A DNA stretch of 64,000 nt from Pseudomonas helleri (GTDB lineage: Bacteria; Pseudomonadota; Gammaproteobacteria; Pseudomonadales; Pseudomonadaceae). Below the pieces are notes generated by a model, which did no database searches, was not told where the DNA came from, and saw nothing but the letters and a program-made list of their open reading frames with translations. A program made the translations under genes and the position numbers. The DNA lies in NCBI RefSeq assembly GCF_009600315.1, contig NZ_WIWC01000023.1, positions 1 through 64,000 on the forward strand. The letters are read 5' to 3'. Positions 18,890 to 27,866 of this stretch are shown here, one piece after another; the first letter of the stretch is position 1; every line of letters begins with the position of its first letter.

Positions 18890-19234
18890 TGTGGCTTCCC
18901 AATACTGAATAGCTGGAGATCACCGCTCGAACAATCGAGGGGCGTTAACAATAAAAGGGCGTGAATGGGTGCCTGAAAACACAAAAAAATAGCCCGTAAA
19001 TGGCTCGGCACCCGCCCGTATGCTGCACACGATACAGTGAGATGCGCGTTGTGACTCACAGGTCACGCTATTTTGTGTGGTTTTTCAAAACATTTCGCCC
19101 GATACCTGGCGATTCGTAGTCGCTGACGAGGCACGAAGGCTGCGAGCTGTGTTGAAGAAACACCGCAGGGTCCGCTTCGCAGCCCATCGCAGCCTTCGTG
19201 CCACGTCAGCGACTACATGAGGGGTGTCTACCGT
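18890..19234. other. Intergenic stretch between flgL and the KAS III gene
   Basis: The dominant feature is the long palindrome at 19116-19216. The remainder (18890-19110) probably contains the KAS III promoter, but I cannot identify hexamers with confidence. Confidence 0.5.
19116..19216. repeat. Long near-perfect palindrome (REPIN-like)
   Basis: Arms at 19116-19145 and 19187-19216 are 30 bases each and complementary at 29 of 30 positions, separated by a 41-base loop. The arms contain GCACGAAGGCTGCGA and share the AAGGCTGCG core with the palindrome at 36402-36532. The layout fits a REP doublet (REPIN). It could also act as a transcription terminator after flgL. Confidence 0.8.
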
Positions 19235-20806
19235 TTAAAGCTGGTTAAACAAGCTCAACTGGGCGATTTTGACGAAGGCCAGTTGCGAGGCTTCCAGCAT
19301 GGCTTTCTGGAACGCCAGGTCAACCGACGCACTGGCCATATCGGTATTGCCAATGGCCGACATGGTGGTGTCGTTGGCCAGGCCCATGCTGGTGTTGGCG
19401 TCCGCCTGAATATCTACGGCATTGAGGCGCGAACCAATGGAGCCGCGCGCTTTATCAACGTGCTCGCTGGCATTGCTCAGATTACCGATGGTGGCGCTGA
19501 TCGCGTCGCGCTGCTTGAGTTTGGCCACCGGGTCATTATCAGTAGGCACCAATAACGCTTTGCGAATCTCGCTGAGGGTATCCAGCGCACTCTGGTTTTT
19601 GTGGTTGTCCGCATTCACCACAAATTGGTCGCCCGCTTTGGGTGCCTCTGAGAAATCAAATTTAACCCCGGCCGCCGTCACCGAGGTGCCGGTCATGGTG
19701 CCTTCAGCCAGCGGCTTGCTGTTGGCGCTCACTGGCTGGGCAAACACTTGATACTCAGTGTCGCTGGTGAATTTGATCACCGCCCCGCTGCCAGGGAAGC
19801 TGTCGCTGTATTTTTTCGCGTCGGCGATGCTCGCACTGGTCAATTGAGCCGTAGAGGCATTGCTCGGGGTGCGTGAGACATTGAAGCTGTCAGGCTTGGC
19901 TTCCAGCGTAAAGACCTTGTCCTTGGCCAGTGCATCCTGAGCCACGGTGTCCTCTGCGCCGCTGAAATCCATACCGATATCAAACTGAACGCCGCGCAGG
20001 TTGACACTGTGAGCGCCTTCCTTGGTTGAATCGAACGTCCCGTTACCGGCTATTTCAGAGGTAATGTCCTTTCCCGTGCCGTCAGTCAAGGTGAACTGAG
20101 TGCTACTGGTGAACGTCAAGGTATAAGGCTGGCCTGCGGTAAATCCCTGGTCGTAGACCGCCGTTGACGTCACCGTCCCCGCCGTAATAGACACCTTGCC
20201 ATCATTGACAGCCGGGGGCAGCAGCGTGGCTTGAGTGCGCCCGGTATTCGGGGAGCTTTCCAGAAAGCTGCGGGCGGTGTCGCTGCCAGCCATCGTGATG
20301 GTGTCCGAGACTTTCAGGTTCAGCTGAATGTCATCGCCCTGATAGGTGTAGGTGCCGTCATTGTTGCGCGCATACGGCGGCGTTGAGGTTTTGGAACCCG
20401 AGAACATGTAATTGCCGTCGGCATCCTTGCTGTTGAGCAAGCTGAACACTTGCTCCTCAATGCCACCGATTTCATTGGCAATAGAAGCACGGTCGGCATC
20501 ACTGATGATGCCACCCGCCTGAATGGTCAGGTTTTTAGCCGTTTGCAGCGCCGTATTGATGCTGTCCAGAATGCTTTCCTGATTATTCAGGGAAGCTTTG
20601 ATGGTGTTCATGTTGGTGCTGTACTGCCCCAGCATGTCTTTTTGCTGCTGCAACAATAACAACTGCGCCGCACCGGCCGGGTCATCCCCTGCGGACTGGA
20701 TGCGCACACCCGAGTCAATCTGGGTTTGGGTTTTCACCACCGACGAAAAGTTGTTCTGATAGGTCGCGCTGGTCGACTCATAAAACTGGGATGTGGAAAT
20801 GCGCAT
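19235..20806 (-). CDS. flgL: Flagellar hook-filament junction protein FlgL
   Basis: The 523-residue HAP3 starts MRISTSQFYESTSATYQNNFS and has a coiled-coil-forming flagellin-like N-terminus (IQSAGDDPAGAAQL). Its C-terminus is the matching flagellin helix (VDIQADANTSMGLANDTT). The long variable middle, from about residue 200 to 400, makes it larger than FlgL in enteric bacteria. It is the last gene of flgFGHIJKL, 14 bases after flgK. Confidence 0.94.
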   Translation of the reverse strand: MRISTSQFYESTSATYQNNFSSVVKTQTQIDSGVRIQSAGDDPAGAAQLLLLQQQKDMLGQYSTNMNTIKASLNNQESILDSINTALQTAKNLTIQAGGIISDADRASIANEIGGIEEQVFSLLNSKDADGNYMFSGSKTSTPPYARNNDGTYTYQGDDIQLNLKVSDTITMAGSDTARSFLESSPNTGRTQATLLPPAVNDGKVSITAGTVTSTAVYDQGFTAGQPYTLTFTSSTQFTLTDGTGKDITSEIAGNGTFDSTKEGAHSVNLRGVQFDIGMDFSGAEDTVAQDALAKDKVFTLEAKPDSFNVSRTPSNASTAQLTSASIADAKKYSDSFPGSGAVIKFTSDTEYQVFAQPVSANSKPLAEGTMTGTSVTAAGVKFDFSEAPKAGDQFVVNADNHKNQSALDTLSEIRKALLVPTDNDPVAKLKQRDAISATIGNLSNASEHVDKARGSIGSRLNAVDIQADANTSMGLANDTTMSAIGNTDMASASVDLAFQKAMLEASQLAFVKIAQLSLFNQL

Positions 20807-20820
20807 CGTCGAAGGCTCCC

Positions 20821-22842
20821 TTAAAGGCTGTTGATCAGCGTGGTGAAGGTTTCTTGCGCCGCCTTGATGATCTGCGACGAGGCGGTGTAGTACTGCTGAA
20901 ACTTGACCAGATTGGACGCTTCTTCATCCAGGTTGACCTGAGACACCGAGTTGCGCACTTCCTTGGCATAGGACAACGCCGCGGTGTTGGCCGTGGCATC
21001 CACTTTCGCCTGGCTGGCTTTGCCACCCACCGAGGAGACCAGTTGGGTGTAAGCACCTGTCATGCTCACCCCGCCGCCACCGGCGTTCGTCCCCACGGTG
21101 GCTTTGGTTTGCAAGTCCAGCAGCAAGTTGGCGTTGGTGTTGTCGGCCTTGGCGTCCTTGTTGAACTTGATGTCAAAGCTGTCGCCCTTGCCCGGCGAAC
21201 CGCTGATGGTGGTGTCAAACGCAATTTGGGTGGTGGTGCCGTCAGCGTTGGTGACGGGCACATTGATCGTGACCTTGTTGCCTTGGCCCGGCACGATGGT
21301 GCCCGTGCCGATTTCATCGCCTTTTTCATTCAGCACGCGGTAGCCCTGCGCGCCATTGGCCGCTTCGTCAAAGGCGATGCGAACTGGCATCGCGCTCTCA
21401 ATCTGCGACTGCGTCAGCCCCAAGGCTGCGCCGCCGTAGATGTCCAGCGCCGCAGACAGGCTCGGCGTGCTCACCGCACCGGTGCCGGTGTTCGAGCTGC
21501 CCACACTGGCCACCAATGGCGCAGCGAAGGCCAACTGGCTGGAATCGGTCATTTGCACACCGATGGCGCTGGCGCCATTGCGGGTGGGGCTGACTTTAAA
21601 CGTGTCGCCCTTGCTCAAATCCCCGCCGTTCAGGCTCATGGTGAAACCATCGATCACGGCAGCCGGTTTTTGATCCAGCTTGAACGCGCCCATGTTGGTG
21701 CCGTCCGAGCGCTTGACCGTGTAGTCGTTGTCGCTGCTGAACGTCACTTGATAATCGTAAGTCGTCAGCGCACCGCTGTCGGGAATGCTCACGTCCAGGT
21801 TGCCCGAGTTCACGTTGTTGCCGGACGACGCCAAGCTGCGCTGGCTGATGGCCTGCGCGCTGTTGATACTGTTGAACAGCGACGAACCAAACTCGCCGTT
21901 GGCATCCAGCCCCTGCCCCAACTGCGAGTTGATCGCGTCAGCCACCACCAACGCGGTGCGCCCCAGATCATTCATGGCCGGCGCCAGCACGTCTTCGCGA
22001 TAGCGCAACAGGCCGCCAATCTTGCCGCCACTGATGACCGAGGTCACGTCCGAGGTGGACTGCGGGTAGTTGATCTGAATAGTGAACTGGCTTTTGTCGA
22101 CTTTGCCCGGTACTGCCGAAATGGTGTTGGAGGTGCTGCCCTGCACCAGCGACTGACCGGTGCCCAGCGTCACGTCATAAACGTTGTCGTGCTCCTGAAC
22201 CGTCACCCCGACCAGCTCGTTGAGGCTGCGAACGGTTTCGTTGCGCGCATCCAGCAGGTCGTTCGGGGTATTGCCGGCGGTGGTCGCCTGAGCAATCTGC
22301 TTGTTCAATGAGGCAAGGGTCGACGTGTGCTGGTTGACCAGCGAGGTCAGCGTATCAAGCTGGCTGTTGATGCCTTCGTTCTGCTGGTTGAGCTGGGACG
22401 AAATCGAGTTGAAACGATTGCTCAACGTTTGCGCACTGGTCAGCAGCAACTGGCGGGACGAGGTGTTGCCGGGCGCCGCGGCCGAGGTTTGCAGGGCAGT
22501 GAAAAAACTGCTCAACGCGGCCGATACGCCGGTGCTGGAGTCAGACAGCAGCTTGTCAACCGAGCCGATCTGATCGAGATAAGCCTGTGCGTCGCCATTG
22601 AGCGAGGTGGTGGTTTGCAACTGGGCGTCGAGGTAGGCGTTGTACACACGGCGCACATCGGCCAGGGTGGTGCCGGTGCCGATAAACACCCCGCCCACCT
22701 GCTGCGACGCCGCCGTGCCCTGCACGATTTGCTGACGCGAGTAGCCCGAGGTGTTCGCGTTGGCAATGTTATTGCCGACCGTCGCCAAAGCCCCTTGGCT
22801 GGCGTTAAGCCCCGACATCCCGATGTTGATCAAACTCGCCAT
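20821..22842 (-). CDS. flgK: Flagellar hook-associated protein FlgK
   Basis: The 673-residue HAP1 starts MASLINIGMSGLNASQGALATVGNNIANANTSGYSRQ (first part shown), the conserved rod/hook N-terminus. It ends with a C-terminal helical domain containing VNLDEEASNLVKFQQYY. It joins hook and filament together with FlgL. It lies 10 bases after flgJ. Confidence 0.95.
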   Translation of the reverse strand: MASLINIGMSGLNASQGALATVGNNIANANTSGYSRQQIVQGTAASQQVGGVFIGTGTTLADVRRVYNAYLDAQLQTTTSLNGDAQAYLDQIGSVDKLLSDSSTGVSAALSSFFTALQTSAAAPGNTSSRQLLLTSAQTLSNRFNSISSQLNQQNEGINSQLDTLTSLVNQHTSTLASLNKQIAQATTAGNTPNDLLDARNETVRSLNELVGVTVQEHDNVYDVTLGTGQSLVQGSTSNTISAVPGKVDKSQFTIQINYPQSTSDVTSVISGGKIGGLLRYREDVLAPAMNDLGRTALVVADAINSQLGQGLDANGEFGSSLFNSINSAQAISQRSLASSGNNVNSGNLDVSIPDSGALTTYDYQVTFSSDNDYTVKRSDGTNMGAFKLDQKPAAVIDGFTMSLNGGDLSKGDTFKVSPTRNGASAIGVQMTDSSQLAFAAPLVASVGSSNTGTGAVSTPSLSAALDIYGGAALGLTQSQIESAMPVRIAFDEAANGAQGYRVLNEKGDEIGTGTIVPGQGNKVTINVPVTNADGTTTQIAFDTTISGSPGKGDSFDIKFNKDAKADNTNANLLLDLQTKATVGTNAGGGGVSMTGAYTQLVSSVGGKASQAKVDATANTAALSYAKEVRNSVSQVNLDEEASNLVKFQQYYTASSQIIKAAQETFTTLINSL

Positions 22843-22852
22843 GGTTCAAACC

Positions 22853-24115
22853 TTATAAATTCGTTAAAGAACCCGTCGAGACGTAGCTCTGGTAGGTCTT
22901 CATTTGCTTGGCTATCTGCGAAATCTTGCTCGCATACTCGGGGTCGGTCGCGTAACCGGCCTTTTGCAACTCTCGAACAAACTGCTCTGGTTTATCGGCC
23001 GCATTCAGCACTTCTTTATAACGATTGTTGCTTTGTAACAGGGTGACCAGATCGTGGAAGCTGTCTTGATAGGAGTCGTAGGAACGGAAGTCCGCCGTTT
23101 CCTTGACCATCTGCCCGCCCTTGAATTCGCTGGTGATGGCGCGTGCTTGCGCGCCTTGCCAGTTACCCGTGGCTTTGATGCCGAACAGGTTGTGGCTGCT
23201 GCTGCCATTTTGCTGGCGCATCACTGACTTGCCCCAGCCGGTTTCGAGCGCCGCCTGGGCCACCAGATACAGCGGATCGACGCCGATACGGTCGGCCGCT
23301 TGCTGGGCCATCGGCAACATGGTGGCGACAAAGGCATCCGGCGACTCGAACGCTTGCTTGGCGGGTGCCAGCGGCGGCTGCGCCACGGCACGCCCGTAAA
23401 TCTGCATACGCCCTTGCACACCACTGGCACTCAGCATGGGCTGGCGGCTGCCTTTGAGCACGGCGTCCAGACCCGGCGAGGTGCGCCCCGGCACAGTGCC
23501 GGCGTTGAGGGTCGAGCGCGTCGGGTCAGCAGAGGGCACGATGCCCGCCAACAGACGATCCGTCAGCTTGCTCGGCAAGGCCAAGCGGCGCTGATTGATC
23601 TTGGCCATGTCATTTTGGTGACCGCCTTCAGCCGCCGCGGGCGCGGCTACCCGCGCACTCCACAAGGCACGCTGCCCCGAGGTGCGCACAAACGGGCTGT
23701 TGGTGGTCGCTGCCACTGTCGTGGCCGCAGGCGTTTTGGCGTCGCTCGTCAGCGCTGTAGTCACTGAAACGTCTTGCGGCGCCGTGGGTTTGTTCTTCGA
23801 CATCTGGCGCATCAACACATCAGCCAGACCAATGCCGCCGCCCTGCCGGGACAATGTCACCGACAGCTGCTGGTCGTACATCTCCTGATACTGTTTGGCG
23901 GCCGGGGTATTAAGCGGGTTGTCCTTGCCCAGCACTTCGTTGGCCGAGCGCATGGACTTGAGCATTTCATTGAGGAACAGCGACTCGAACTCCTGCGCCA
24001 CCTTGCGCATATTGCTGTCGCTTTCGCGATCACCCACTTTCAGGTTGTTGAGCCGGTTCAGGTCGGTAAACGCCCCCGAATCGCTGCTACTGACGCCGCG
24101 CTTGCTCAAGTCCAT
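22853..24115 (-). CDS. flgJ: Peptidoglycan hydrolase FlgJ
   Basis: The 420-residue protein has an N-terminal rod-cap domain (EFESLFLNEMLKSMRSANE) and a C-terminal glucosaminidase-type domain from about residue 260. The catalytic glutamate is expected in AALETGWGKSVM. FlgJ caps the growing rod and cuts peptidoglycan to let it pass. A low-complexity linker of about 100 residues joins the two halves. Confidence 0.94.
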   Translation of the reverse strand: MDLSKRGVSSSDSGAFTDLNRLNNLKVGDRESDSNMRKVAQEFESLFLNEMLKSMRSANEVLGKDNPLNTPAAKQYQEMYDQQLSVTLSRQGGGIGLADVLMRQMSKNKPTAPQDVSVTTALTSDAKTPAATTVAATTNSPFVRTSGQRALWSARVAAPAAAEGGHQNDMAKINQRRLALPSKLTDRLLAGIVPSADPTRSTLNAGTVPGRTSPGLDAVLKGSRQPMLSASGVQGRMQIYGRAVAQPPLAPAKQAFESPDAFVATMLPMAQQAADRIGVDPLYLVAQAALETGWGKSVMRQQNGSSSHNLFGIKATGNWQGAQARAITSEFKGGQMVKETADFRSYDSYQDSFHDLVTLLQSNNRYKEVLNAADKPEQFVRELQKAGYATDPEYASKISQIAKQMKTYQSYVSTGSLTNL

Positions 24116-24125
24116 AACGTCAGCC

Positions 24126-25244
24126 TCAAATCACGATCAGGTCGGCTTGCAAGGCACCGGCCTGTTTAAGCGCTTCGAGAATCGCCATCAAATCCCCTGG
24201 CGCCGCCCCCACCTGATTCACCGCCCGGACAATTTCGTCCAGGGTCGTGCCCGGACCGAATTTGAACATCGGCTTGGCTTCCTGCTGAGCATTGACGCGC
24301 GAACGCGGCACCACCGCCGTCTCGCCGTTGGAGAACGGGCCGGGCTGGCTGACAATCGGGTCTTCGGTAATGGTCACGGTCAGGCTGCCGTGGGTCACGG
24401 CGGCGGGCGAGACTTTGACGTTCTGGCCAATCACGATGGTGCCGGTGCGCGAGTTGATGATGACCTTGGCCACCGCCTGCCCCGGATCGACTTCAAGGTT
24501 TTCCAGAATCGACAGGTAATCGACCCGCTGGCTTGGGTCCAGCGGTGCAGTCACACGCACCGAGCCGCCATCAATCGCCTGCGCCACACCGGGGCCGAGC
24601 AAGTCGTTGATCTTGTCGACCACGCGCTTGGCCGTGGTGAAGTCGGAGCGGTTAAGGTTCAACGTCAGGCTATTGCCCTGATTGAAACCACTGGGCACGG
24701 CCCGCTCAACCGATGCGCCTCCCGGAATACGCCCGGCTGAGGGCACGTTAACGGTGATTTTCGAACCGTCGCGGCCTTCAGCATCAAACCCGCCCACCAC
24801 CAGATTGCCTTGCGCCACGGCGTAGACATTGCCGTCGATACCCTTGAGCGGCGTCAGCAGCAGCGTGCCACCGCGCAGGCTTTTGGAGTTACCGATGGAG
24901 GACACGGTGATGTCGATCACCTGCCCCGGTTTGGCGAACGCGGGCAAGTCCGCGCTGATGGACACCGCTGCAACGTTTTTCAACTGCACCGTGCCGGTGC
25001 CCGCGGGCACCTTGATGCCGAACTGCGACAGCATGTTGTTGAACGTCTGCAAGGTGAACGGGGTTTGCGTAGTCTGGTCGCCCGTACCGTTAAGTCCGAC
25101 CACCAGGCCATACCCAATCAATTGGTTGGAACGTACGCCGGAAATACTGGCAATGTCTTTCAACCGCTCGGCGTGAACGCCCAGTGAGGTCGATAACAGC
25201 AATAGCGCTGCCAGCACATGCTTGAGGTTGGACATGGAGGCCAT
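24126..25244 (-). CDS. flgI: Flagellar P-ring protein FlgI
   Basis: FlgI forms the periplasmic P ring around the rod. A signal peptide ([19 protein letters not shown]) is followed by [20 protein letters not shown], the family start. Starts at 25247 (GTG), 25244 (ATG) and 25235 (ATG) are all in frame; the sequence does not decide among them, and the last leaves the shortest signal peptide. The gene begins right at the flgH stop. Confidence 0.93.
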   Translation of the reverse strand: MASMSNLKHVLAALLLLSTSLGVHAERLKDIASISGVRSNQLIGYGLVVGLNGTGDQTTQTPFTLQTFNNMLSQFGIKVPAGTGTVQLKNVAAVSISADLPAFAKPGQVIDITVSSIGNSKSLRGGTLLLTPLKGIDGNVYAVAQGNLVVGGFDAEGRDGSKITVNVPSAGRIPGGASVERAVPSGFNQGNSLTLNLNRSDFTTAKRVVDKINDLLGPGVAQAIDGGSVRVTAPLDPSQRVDYLSILENLEVDPGQAVAKVIINSRTGTIVIGQNVKVSPAAVTHGSLTVTITEDPIVSQPGPFSNGETAVVPRSRVNAQQEAKPMFKFGPGTTLDEIVRAVNQVGAAPGDLMAILEALKQAGALQADLIVI

Positions 25245-25247
25245 CAC

Positions 25248-25943
25248 CTAGAACGGGAACAGTGGGCTAAGGAAGAAACGGTCGAACCAGCCCGGCTGGC
25301 TCGCATCGGCAAACGAGCCGGTGCCCGAATAGGTGATGCGTGCATCGGCCACCCGGGTCGAAGACACCGTGTTGTCGGTGGCGATGTCATCGGCACGTAC
25401 CAGCCCGGCAATGCGCACCAGCTCGTCGCCGGTGTTGAGGGTCATCCACTTCTCGCCCCGTACGGCAATGATGCCGTTAGGCAACACATCGGCCACGGTC
25501 ACGGTGATCGAACCGGTGAGGCTGTTGCCCTGCCCGGCCTTGCTGTCGCCCTTGGTGGCGCGGCTGCCGCTGTAACCGGCATCCAGGCTTAAGTCGCCAC
25601 TGCCCAGCGGGTTGTTGGTGGTCAACCCACCGCCAAACAAAGACGTCAGGCCGATGCTGGTGTTGCTGTTTTTACCAATGGCCGAGTTGGCGTTTTTGCT
25701 CGCCTGAGTCTTCTCGTTCAGGGTAATGGTGATGATGTCACCGATGCGAAACGCCTTGCGGTCGCTGTACAGGTTCTGTTCAAAGCCTGCCTGGTAAATC
25801 GAGCCGTTGTTGGCCGCTGCCGGCAGCGGCGTGCGCGGCAGTACAGGGGCGTAGTACGGATCGTTGGGACGTGGCGGCGGGCTGACACAACCTGCCAGAA
25901 ACGTGACCGCACCCAATGCCAGAACAGAATACAAGCGCTTCAT
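25248..25943 (-). CDS. flgH: Flagellar L-ring lipoprotein FlgH
   Basis: FlgH forms the outer-membrane L ring. The lipoprotein signal [19 protein letters not shown] has its lipobox cysteine at residue 19. The frame extends upstream to 25985, but the ATG at 25943 has GGGAGAGG nearby and places the signal peptide at the N-terminus, so it is chosen. The protein is 231 residues and ends [11 protein letters not shown]. Confidence 0.94.
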   Translation of the reverse strand: MKRLYSVLALGAVTFLAGCVSPPPRPNDPYYAPVLPRTPLPAAANNGSIYQAGFEQNLYSDRKAFRIGDIITITLNEKTQASKNANSAIGKNSNTSIGLTSLFGGGLTTNNPLGSGDLSLDAGYSGSRATKGDSKAGQGNSLTGSITVTVADVLPNGIIAVRGEKWMTLNTGDELVRIAGLVRADDIATDNTVSSTRVADARITYSGTGSFADASQPGWFDRFFLSPLFPF

Positions 25944-25965
25944 GACCTCTCCCGCTTTTACGTAA

Positions 25966-26751
25966 TTACAGATTTTGCGTAACAAACGACAACATTTGAT
26001 CGGCGGTGGAAATCACTTTGGAGTTCATCTCGTAAGCACGCTGGGTGGTGATCATGTTGACCATCTCTTCCACGGTGCTGACGTTCGACGTCTCAAGGGT
26101 GCTTTGCATGGTCAGACCAAACCCGTTGAGGCCCGGCGTACCGATTTGCGGCGCGCCGCTGGACGCGGTTTCAAGGAACAGGTTGCCGCCCTGGGCCTGC
26201 AAACCGGCCGGGTTGATAAAGTCGGCGGTCTGCAAGTTGCCGATCACCTGTGCCGCCGGGTTGCCGGCGATGGTGACGGAAACCGTGCCGTCCTGACCGA
26301 CCGTGAACGTCTGCGCATCGGCGGGCACCACAATCGCCGGTTCAAGGGCGAAACCGTTGGCCGTCACGATCTGGCCGTTTGAGTCCAGATGGAAGGTGCC
26401 GTCACGGGTGTAAGACGTTGTACCGTCAGGCTGCATGATCTGGAAAAAGCCCCGCCCATTGATCGCCATGTCCAGCGGCTGGTCGGTGGTTTGCAGGCTG
26501 CCGGTCGAGAAGTTCTTCTGAGTGCCAACAATGCGCACACCGGTGCCCACTTGCAGGCCCGATGGCAGTTCGCTGTCCTGGGTCGACTGAGCACCCGGCT
26601 GGCGCTTGATCTGGTACAGCAAGTCCTGAAACTCGGCGCGATCACGTTTGAAACCCGTGGTCGAAACGTTGGCCAGGTTGTTGGATATGGTCGTCAGGTT
26701 GGTGTCTTGTGCAGCCAAACCGGTTTTTGCAACCCACAGTGCTGGAAGCAT
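25966..26751 (-). CDS. flgG: Flagellar distal rod protein FlgG
   Basis: The 261-residue rod protein starts [31 protein letters not shown] (first part) and ends with the conserved [20 protein letters not shown] helix. The length and both ends match FlgG. It lies 45 bases after flgF. Confidence 0.95.
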   Translation of the reverse strand: MLPALWVAKTGLAAQDTNLTTISNNLANVSTTGFKRDRAEFQDLLYQIKRQPGAQSTQDSELPSGLQVGTGVRIVGTQKNFSTGSLQTTDQPLDMAINGRGFFQIMQPDGTTSYTRDGTFHLDSNGQIVTANGFALEPAIVVPADAQTFTVGQDGTVSVTIAGNPAAQVIGNLQTADFINPAGLQAQGGNLFLETASSGAPQIGTPGLNGFGLTMQSTLETSNVSTVEEMVNMITTQRAYEMNSKVISTADQMLSFVTQNL

Positions 26752-26796
26752 CGTGCTCTCCTCGCGCGCCAGTTTATCGGCGCCGCGTTTAAGTAA

Positions 26797-27537
26797 TTAG
26801 CTCATTGCCAGGACGCGGGTCATGGCTTGATCGTCTTCTTTGGCGGTGTTCATCATTTTGATGTGCAATTCAAACTGCTTGGACAAGGCCAGCACCGAGG
26901 TCATCTCATCCACGGCATTGACGTTGCTGGCCTCCAGAAAGCCGGACACCACCTTCACATTGGCATCAGCCACAGCGGGTTGACCGTTGTTGGTGTGGAT
27001 CAGCCCGTCGAGGCCTTTGCTCATGGTCTTGAGGTCGGGCTGAACCAGCTTGATCCGGTCTACCTGAGCCATGACCTGCGGGCCTTCGCCCTGGGCACGG
27101 ATCGAAATGGTGCCGTCTTCGCCGACTTCGATTTGCTGCTGGGGCGGCACAGCAATAGGCCCGCCATTGCCCATGACCGGCATGCCGTTGCCCGCACGCA
27201 GAATGCCCATTGCATCGACATTCATGCTGGCCGTGCGCACATAGGCTTCACTGCCATCAGGCGCCTGCACCGCCAGCCAACCGTCGCCAGACACCGCGAC
27301 ATCCAGATCACGACCGGTTTCGACCATGGCACCGGGGCTGAAATCGGTGGCCGGGCGTTCGCTCAAGGCGAAGGCACGTGCCGGGAAGCTGTCGCCAAAC
27401 ACCGGCATGGAGCGCGCTTGCTCCAGATCGCGCTGAAAACCGTTGGTCGAGATGTTCGCCAGATTGTTGGCATGCGCCTTTTGCGCCAGTGCGTTCTGAC
27501 TGGCGCCGGTCATTGCCACATAAAGGTACTTGTCCAC
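26797..27537 (-). CDS. flgF: Flagellar proximal rod protein FlgF
   Basis: The 246-residue rod protein is the first gene of flgFGHIJKL. The GTG at 27537 starts MDKYLYVAMTGASQNALAQ, which is the family N-terminus, and AGAGGAAA lies 6 bases before it. The longer frame to 27573 adds unrelated residues and is rejected. The C-terminal EMTSVLALSKQFELHIKMM is typical of the family. No flgE is found upstream. Confidence 0.94.
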   Translation of the reverse strand: MDKYLYVAMTGASQNALAQKAHANNLANISTNGFQRDLEQARSMPVFGDSFPARAFALSERPATDFSPGAMVETGRDLDVAVSGDGWLAVQAPDGSEAYVRTASMNVDAMGILRAGNGMPVMGNGGPIAVPPQQQIEVGEDGTISIRAQGEGPQVMAQVDRIKLVQPDLKTMSKGLDGLIHTNNGQPAVADANVKVVSGFLEASNVNAVDEMTSVLALSKQFELHIKMMNTAKEDDQAMTRVLAMS

Positions 27538-27594
27538 AGTCTTTCCTCTGTCTGACGGACGCTTGCCGCCCACCGCTGTACTACAGAGCGTCTA

Positions 27595-27609
27595 GCAATT
27601 TGCGCACCA
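27595..27609 (-). promoter_or_regulatory. Sigma-54 promoter of the flgF operon
   Basis: On the minus strand, TGGTGC-GCAAA-TTGC has the GG and GC doublets at the 10-base spacing required by RpoN. The predicted start is about 12 bases downstream, near 27584, leaving a 45-base leader to the flgF GTG. Pseudomonas rod and ring operons are known to need RpoN with FleQ or FleR. Confidence 0.7.
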
Positions 27610-27745
27610 ACTTTTTTTTGACGGTGGGAAAGGCTTGTGTTGCGGGGGTATGGCGCGATTGCGCGAGGCGCAGGAGGCAGAACAAAGACAGAAAAACGGC
27701 GGGGTTATGCCGGTTGCGGCAAGGGATGTCCTGGGGGAGACTGCT

Positions 27746-27859
27746 AAACCCTCACCCCAGCCCTCTCCCAGAGGGAGAGGGGGCTTGTTCGAGGCGAATC
27801 GATAATCGTGACCACACCCTAAATCAGTCCCCTCTCCCTCTGGGTTAGGGTGAGGGTTT
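27746..27859. repeat. Palindromic CCCTCTCCCAGAGGGAGAGGG-type element
   Basis: The element opens with AAACCCTCACCC and closes with the complementary GGGTGAGGGTTT, with an inner CTCTCCCAGAGGGAGAG hairpin. It lies in the 329-base gap between flgF and phhR. Related copies are at 33869, 45166 and 57528. The rest of the gap (27610-27745) shows nothing I can name. Confidence 0.8.
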
Positions 27860-27866
27860 CAAGCCA

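Noticed and set aside
20791..22311. 506-codon plus-strand frame opposite flgK
   Set aside because: It lies antisense to a clear flagellar gene and encodes no recognisable motif.
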